Shown piece after piece: positions 60,620 to 64,000 of a stretch of DNA of 64,000 nt. Below the pieces are notes generated by a model. The model was not told the origin of the DNA and ran no database searches. It saw only the letters and a list, made by a program, of their open reading frames with translations. The DNA lies in contig OX392527.1 in the NCBI GenBank assembly GCA_947623455.1, forward strand, positions 4,088,001 to 4,152,000, read 5' to 3'. The first letter of the stretch is position 1. Every line of letters begins with the position of its first letter. The translations under genes and the position numbers were made by a program. The stretch comes from Mimachlamys varia. Its lineage: Eukaryota > Mollusca > Bivalvia > Pectinida > Pectinidae.

Positions 60620-60690
60620 AGTCTACAACGACAAATCATGCAGTTTATAAAGACAAATCAGAGTTTATAACGACAAATCAGTGTTTATCT
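60620..60690. repeat. Short TTTATAACGACAAATCA repeat, left part
   Basis: Units of GTTTATAACGACAAATCA type repeat about every 20 bp. The repeat resumes at 61016-61086, so the retrotransposon fragment between has split it. Confidence 0.85.
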
Positions 60691-61015
60691 ATTGTGGAAT
60701 AGATTACCATCCGCTACCCGAAAAACAAATACTCTGGCCAAATTCAAGAAACTTCTGAAGACGTACCTTTTCACGTCTGCATATTAGTGACAACTTAGAC
60801 GTCATGTATATACTGACATTTGTTTATCTACAGTAGATGTAGTTCGTATTTATTTGCAATTTTTTATATTATCACATTAGCTTAGATTGTAATAACTTCT
60901 TTATTTATGCAGTGTAAGTATCAAATTATTATCTACATGTTGTGAAGCGCTTTAGAGTAATTTTACAAATTATATAGAGCGCTATATAAATGTTCTATAT
61001 TATTATTAATATTAT
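60691..61015 (+). mobile_element. 5'-truncated CR1/L2-like non-LTR retrotransposon 3' end
   Basis: An open frame from 60692 gives LWNRLPSATRKTNTLAKFKK and LLKTYLFTSAY, ending at TAG 60785-60787. WN.LP..(I/T)R....L..FK..LKTYLF is the usual carboxy terminus of LINE-type reverse transcriptase proteins. About 230 bp of 3' untranslated sequence follow, with GTGAAGCGCTTTAGAG, then ATATAGAGCGCTATATAAAT, and an ATT/TATT microsatellite tail. AGCGCT...GCGCTATATAAAT plus (ATT)n is the known 3' signature of L2/CR1-type elements. It sits inside the TTTATAACGACAAATCA repeat. Only about 325 bp remain, as expected from 5' truncation during target-primed insertion. Confidence 0.85.
60692..60787 (+). pseudogene. 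LINE ORF2-type protein, last 31 codons
   Basis: The C-terminal end of the RT protein described for the surrounding element, with no internal stop and a natural TAG. It is too short to be functional. It indicates that the element was moderately young when inserted, since the frame is still open. Confidence 0.8.
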
Positions 61016-61086
61016 TATTTATAACGACAAATCACAGAATTTATAACGACAAATCACGGATTTTATAACGACAAATCATGGATAGG
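61016..61086. repeat. Short TTTATAACGACAAATCA repeat, right part
   Basis: Three to four units of TTATAACGACAAATCACRG immediately after the retrotransposon tail, continuing the array interrupted at 60690. Confidence 0.85.
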
Positions 61087-61444
61087 TCATTGAGTTTAAA
61101 TCAACTCGTCAAAGAAGGAAATTTGAAATGAAACAAGAAAAGCACAGAGATGAAAGAAACAATTGGACAAGATAATGCATATTGATTATACTGTGTTCAC
61201 ACACTCGGGGCCCTTCTTTTCTACCTTGAACAATTACCGTTTCGTGCCTGACCTGTTAAAGCAAACGTCTTCCCCTACTTTGAATTAATGTCACAGTACA
61301 GCTGACCTATTTCACTTTTATTAAAAACACAAGTTCCAAACTGTGTCATTCGAACTAGTCTCTCACAAAACTGATGTACAATTCTACAGACACTTTAAAA
61401 ATGTAGCCACGGTACATGTAAATACTACACTGTAGCTGTAATAT
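61087..61444. other. Spacer, nothing recognised
   Basis: AT-rich sequence without gene signal. Confidence 0.5.
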
Positions 61445-61520
61445 ACAACTGATAGTGAAGTCTGATAAATTGTACTAATCAGTTAGAGGTCCCGGGTTTG
61501 ACTCCTGGTGGAGGCATTAA
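61445..61520 (+). mobile_element. tRNA-like sequence (decayed tRNA or SINE head)
   Basis: AGGTCCCGGGTTTGACTCCT followed by GGTGGAGGCA resembles a tRNA T-arm with a good B box (GGTTTGACTCC vs GGTTYGANTCC). A weak A-box-like TAGTGAAGTCTG lies about 40 bp upstream. The 5' acceptor strand needed to pair with GGAGGCA is absent, so this is not a working tRNA gene; a SINE head or tRNA pseudogene is more likely. Confidence 0.45.
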
Positions 61521-61869
61521 GATAATAAATTACTCATACATTGCAAATATAATAATCAAAACACTCATATTTCAATCAGACACATTTGATTCAAATAACT
61601 GCAGGTTAAACACAAGTCCCATAAACACAAGTTACTACAATAGAGGTAAACATCAGAACACGACCAATATCAAGCGAGCGATTCAAACAATTAGCATTTC
61701 AAAAACCAGAAATTCTAGCAATAGTTATCCAATTATAGTCAATTGAAACCGGACAATTCGTGAATTTACTCGTTAGTAATGCTTTTTATCCAATCAGTAC
61801 TAATCCAACTCCTTCAGTAGTGTTCCCAGCGATAGTTACCGTGTGAACGATGTGTGCACGGCGTGTGTG
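61521..61869. other. Spacer, nothing recognised
   Basis: AT-rich. The 82-codon ORF at 61498-61746 begins in the tRNA-like sequence and has no recognised motif. Confidence 0.5.
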
Positions 61870-62043
61870 TGGTGTTGGAGCTTGTGTAGACCCTCATCTG
61901 TACGTGTTTTTTGGTGTTGGAGCTTGTGTAGACCCTCATCTGTACGTGGTTTTTGGTGTTGGAGCTTGTGTAGACCCTCATCTGTACGTGTTTTGGTGTT
62001 GGAACTTGTGCAGACCATCATCTGTACGTGTTTTGGTGTTTAA
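61870..62043. repeat. 40-42-bp tandem repeat, about 4 copies
   Basis: GGTGTTGGAGCTTGTGTAGA, then CCCTCATCTGTACGTGTTTT, starting at 61871, 61913, 61955 and 61995, with a stub at 62035. A 42-bp unit keeps short ORFs open on both strands; these are not called. Confidence 0.95.
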
Positions 62044-62317
62044 ATAGATCTCCTCTGGAGTGTACAATGGACAAATAAAGTAAATCATGAACCATTGCTC
62101 ACTTAATAGTGAATATTGAAATGTATGTTAATTACAAATAGCAAATACATGTAGTTTCATACAGAGACCCTTAGTGTATATTACAATAATAGGCCAATGA
62201 TTTTATCTCGTTTTATTGATAAGACTTAAAACTATGCCAATATTGTGAATTAGTTAATGCAAAGCTTGAAACCTCTTTATCATGAGGAAAGAGTAAAAAT
62301 ATCTATTAAATTCTAAT

Positions 62318-62350
62318 ATTTGCATTTGCATGGCAGAGCCACTATATAAA
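62318..62350 (+). promoter_or_regulatory. Candidate octamer-TATA promoter
   Basis: Two overlapping ATTTGCAT octamers (62318-62325 and 62324-62331) are followed by CTATATAAAC (TATATAAA at 62343-62350). Octamer plus TATA at this spacing is known from POU-factor-dependent promoters. No histone or snRNA sequence follows. The next structured feature is the F5 palindrome, about 130 bp downstream. Confidence 0.35.
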
Positions 62351-62482
62351 CAGACCAGAGAGACATGCGAATTAAGTGACGATAAACGACACCCGGCGCG
62401 TGACGATTATGACGTTATTGTTTTGGCATATACACGGCGACGGTTCGCCGTCAAACTGTCTGTTCAGTTTTACGAATTCATT

Positions 62483-62639
62483 TAAGGATTGAACCTTATT
62501 TTGACTGCATATACAGTAATATGCCCGCAGTTGGCAACGAACTTATTCTATGGTGCGTGTTAGCGCTCCAGAGGAATATGTTCGTTGCAAACTGCGGCCA
62601 TACTACCGTATATGCAGTCAAAATGAGGTACAATCCTTA
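62483..62639. mobile_element. Foldback palindrome F5 (head of family B element)
   Basis: TAAGGATTGAACCTTATTTT, GACTGCATATACAGTA and GCAGTTGGCAACGAAC are mirrored by GTTCGTTGCAAACTGC, TACCGTATATGCAGTC and AAAATGAGGTACAATCCTTA. Arms are about 75 bp with only a few mismatches. The apex GCGTGTTAGCGCTCC (62555-62569) contains TAGCG. A 74-codon ORF crosses it (62521-62745), but it simply runs through both arms. Confidence 0.88.
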
Positions 62640-62870
62640 TTTTAACATAATAATTACTTTCTTAATTAGGTGTTCTATGAAGGAAAAAACACTCGAAGCG
62701 GGTTGCTACGGTGGTACATGTAACTACGATAGCAGTGGTCGCTAAGATAATATAGTCCCACTGCTCAAATCTTCATCGATATATTGGTAAGTACGGTAAA
62801 CACTATATTTTTCTCGTTTGCTTCTACTAAGCTCAAGAAGGGAGAGGTGTAAATATATATGTCCATAATA
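62640..62870 (+). mobile_element. Family B element tail (copy 1)
   Basis: Non-palindromic tail matching the reverse complement of 60290-60560. It contains CACTCGAAGCGGGTTGCTAC, TGTAACTACGATAGCAGTGG, AATATAGTCCCACTG, ATATATTGGTAAGT and ACTAAGCTCAAGAAGGGAGA. No coding potential. Confidence 0.78.
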
Positions 62871-62940
62871 AGGCATTAATCATAGATTAAATCAAGTTGA
62901 AATCAGTAAAAGTCACCAACATGTATAGGAAATGTAAATA

Positions 62941-63077
62941 TAAACATTGAAGTGTCTAGATATGGTATTTACGGTCGATACTTATCATATCGCCCTAGCG
63001 CGGAATATGATGTTTGCCTGCAAAGCTCTGTCATTTATATCGACCGTTAATACCATATTAAGACACTTTAATGCTTA
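62941..63077. mobile_element. Foldback palindrome F6
   Basis: TAAACATTGAAGTGTCTAGA, TATGGTATTTACGGTCGAT and CATATCGCCC are mirrored by ATCGACCGTTAATACCATA and AGACACTTTAATGCTTA. The apical CATATCGCCCTAGCGCGGAA (62987-63006) contains GCCCTAGCG. The right half has about 20 extra bases (TTTGCCTGCAAAGCTCTG). Confidence 0.83.
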
Positions 63078-63125
63078 GATAAAACCAAATTTGAATAGAG
63101 CGATGAGCAAAAGAGTTTAAACTCT

Positions 63126-64000
63126 AGCAATCCATAACAACCACTATCATAAACAACCAATATCAGCAATCCATAACAACCAATATCAGCAATCCATAAC
63201 AACCAATATCAGCAATGTATAACAACCAATATCAGCAATGTATAACAACCAATATCAGCAATCCATAACAACCAATATCAGCAATACATAACAACCAATA
63301 TCAGCAATCCATAACAACCAATATCAGCAATACATAACAACCAATATCAGCAATCCATAACAACCAATATCAGCAATGTATAACAACTAATATCAGCAAT
63401 GTATAACAACCATTATCAGCAATGTATAACAACCAATATCAGCAATCCATAACAACCAATATCAGCAATCCATAACAACCAATATCAGCAATCCATAACA
63501 ACCAATATCAGCAATGTATAACAACCAATATCAGCAATACATAACAACCAATATCAGCAATCCATATCAGCAATCCATAACAACCACTATCATAAACAAC
63601 CAATATCAGAAATACATAACAACCACTATCATAAACAACCAATATCAGCAATGTATAACAACCAATATCAGCAATCCATAACAACCAATATCAGCAATGT
63701 ATAACAACCAATATCAGCAATGTATAACAACCAATATCAGCAATGTATAACAACCAATATCAGCAATCCATAACAACCAATATCAGCAATCCATAACAAC
63801 CAATATCAGCAATCCATAACAACCAGTATCAGCAATGTATAACAACCAATATCAGCAATACATAACAACCAATATCAGCAATGTATAACAACCAATATCA
63901 GCAATGTATAACAACCAATATCAGCAATGTATAACAACCAATATCAGCAATGTATAACAACCAATATCAGCAATGTATAACAACCAATATCAGCAATCCA
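63126..64000. repeat. 23-bp tandem array, about 38 copies, runs off the window
   Basis: The unit is AACCAATATCAGCAATCCAT followed by AAC, with GTAT or ACAT replacing CCAT in many copies and occasional AACCACTATCATAAAC units. The array is not ended at base 64000. Confidence 0.97.

Noticed and set aside
61445..61520. Functional tRNA gene
   Set aside because: The B box is good, but no acceptor stem can be formed and the A box is poor.
62318..62480. Histone H2B gene promoter from octamer plus TATA
   Set aside because: No histone coding sequence follows in any frame, so only a generic promoter-like call is kept.
62521..62745. 74-codon ORF starting MPAVGNELILWCVLALQRNM
   Set aside because: It spans both arms and the apex of palindrome F5. 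The antisense arm would code complementary sequence, and no family is recognised.

Overview
The window looks like noncoding eukaryotic nuclear DNA, most likely from a marine invertebrate and probably a bivalve mollusc. The reasons are AT-rich sequence without dense ORFs, decayed non-LTR-type retroelements, palindrome-headed MITE-like elements, and many unrelated minisatellite or satellite arrays. The bivalve call rests on remembered similarity of the dispersed retroelement tail to mollusc repeats; it is an inference, not a search result. No convincing intact host protein gene was found. Nearly all long ORFs lie in tandem arrays whose unit is a multiple of 3 (27, 30, 48, 51 bp), where any stop-free frame stays open.

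Tandem arrays cover roughly 37 kb (about 58%) in more than 20 blocks with mostly unrelated units. The main ones are: 1-5157 (35 bp), 5234-6537 (48/49 bp), 7843-10908 (62 bp), 13045-16400 (mixed 38 and 51 bp), 16813-17885 (30 bp), 19170-19640 (84 bp), 22513-29935 (49 bp), 36104-37035 (68 bp), 38970-39250 (31 bp), 39300-39970 (about 40 bp, degenerate), 42905-49620 (28 bp), 50490-52035 (27 bp), 55389-56398 (53 bp), 57432-59412 (32 bp) and 63126-64000 (23 bp, running off the end). The largest contain higher-order duplications of 0.3-2 kb, a sign of recent unequal exchange or segmental tandem duplication.

A retroelement family (here RT-Y, from its YIDD and LYDKRDDF motifs) occurs at least seven times: 12150-12547 (+), 16495-16812 (-), 21205-21345 (+), 22031-22190 (-), 30268-31250 (-, with a + strand tail fragment inside), 32157-32262 (+) and 52960-54960 (-). 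The last copy sits inside a degenerate minisatellite and carries two nested elements: a 506-bp MITE with inverted ends, a 5-bp target duplication and seven internal 44-bp repeats, and a foldback element. Two other non-LTR remnants are present: a frameshifted reverse-transcriptase fragment at 33061-33310, and a CR1/L2-like 3' end at 60691-61015 inserted in a short tandem repeat.

Six long foldback palindromes (about 125-170 bp) lie at 6980, 53949, 59462, 59825, 62483 and 62941. Their arms are mostly unrelated, yet five of the six carry a TAGCG core at or near the apex (best form GCCCTAGCG). Two of them have a matching second copy elsewhere on the opposite strand (7.1 vs 55.2 kb; 62.6 vs 60.4 kb). 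This conserved apex with unrelated arms is the most unusual signal in the window.

The non-repetitive stretches (mainly 10.9-12.1, 17.9-22.5, 31.2-36.1, 37.0-38.9, 40.0-42.9 and 56.4-57.4 kb) show no recognisable gene, though a few weak exon-like or promoter-like patches are noted.
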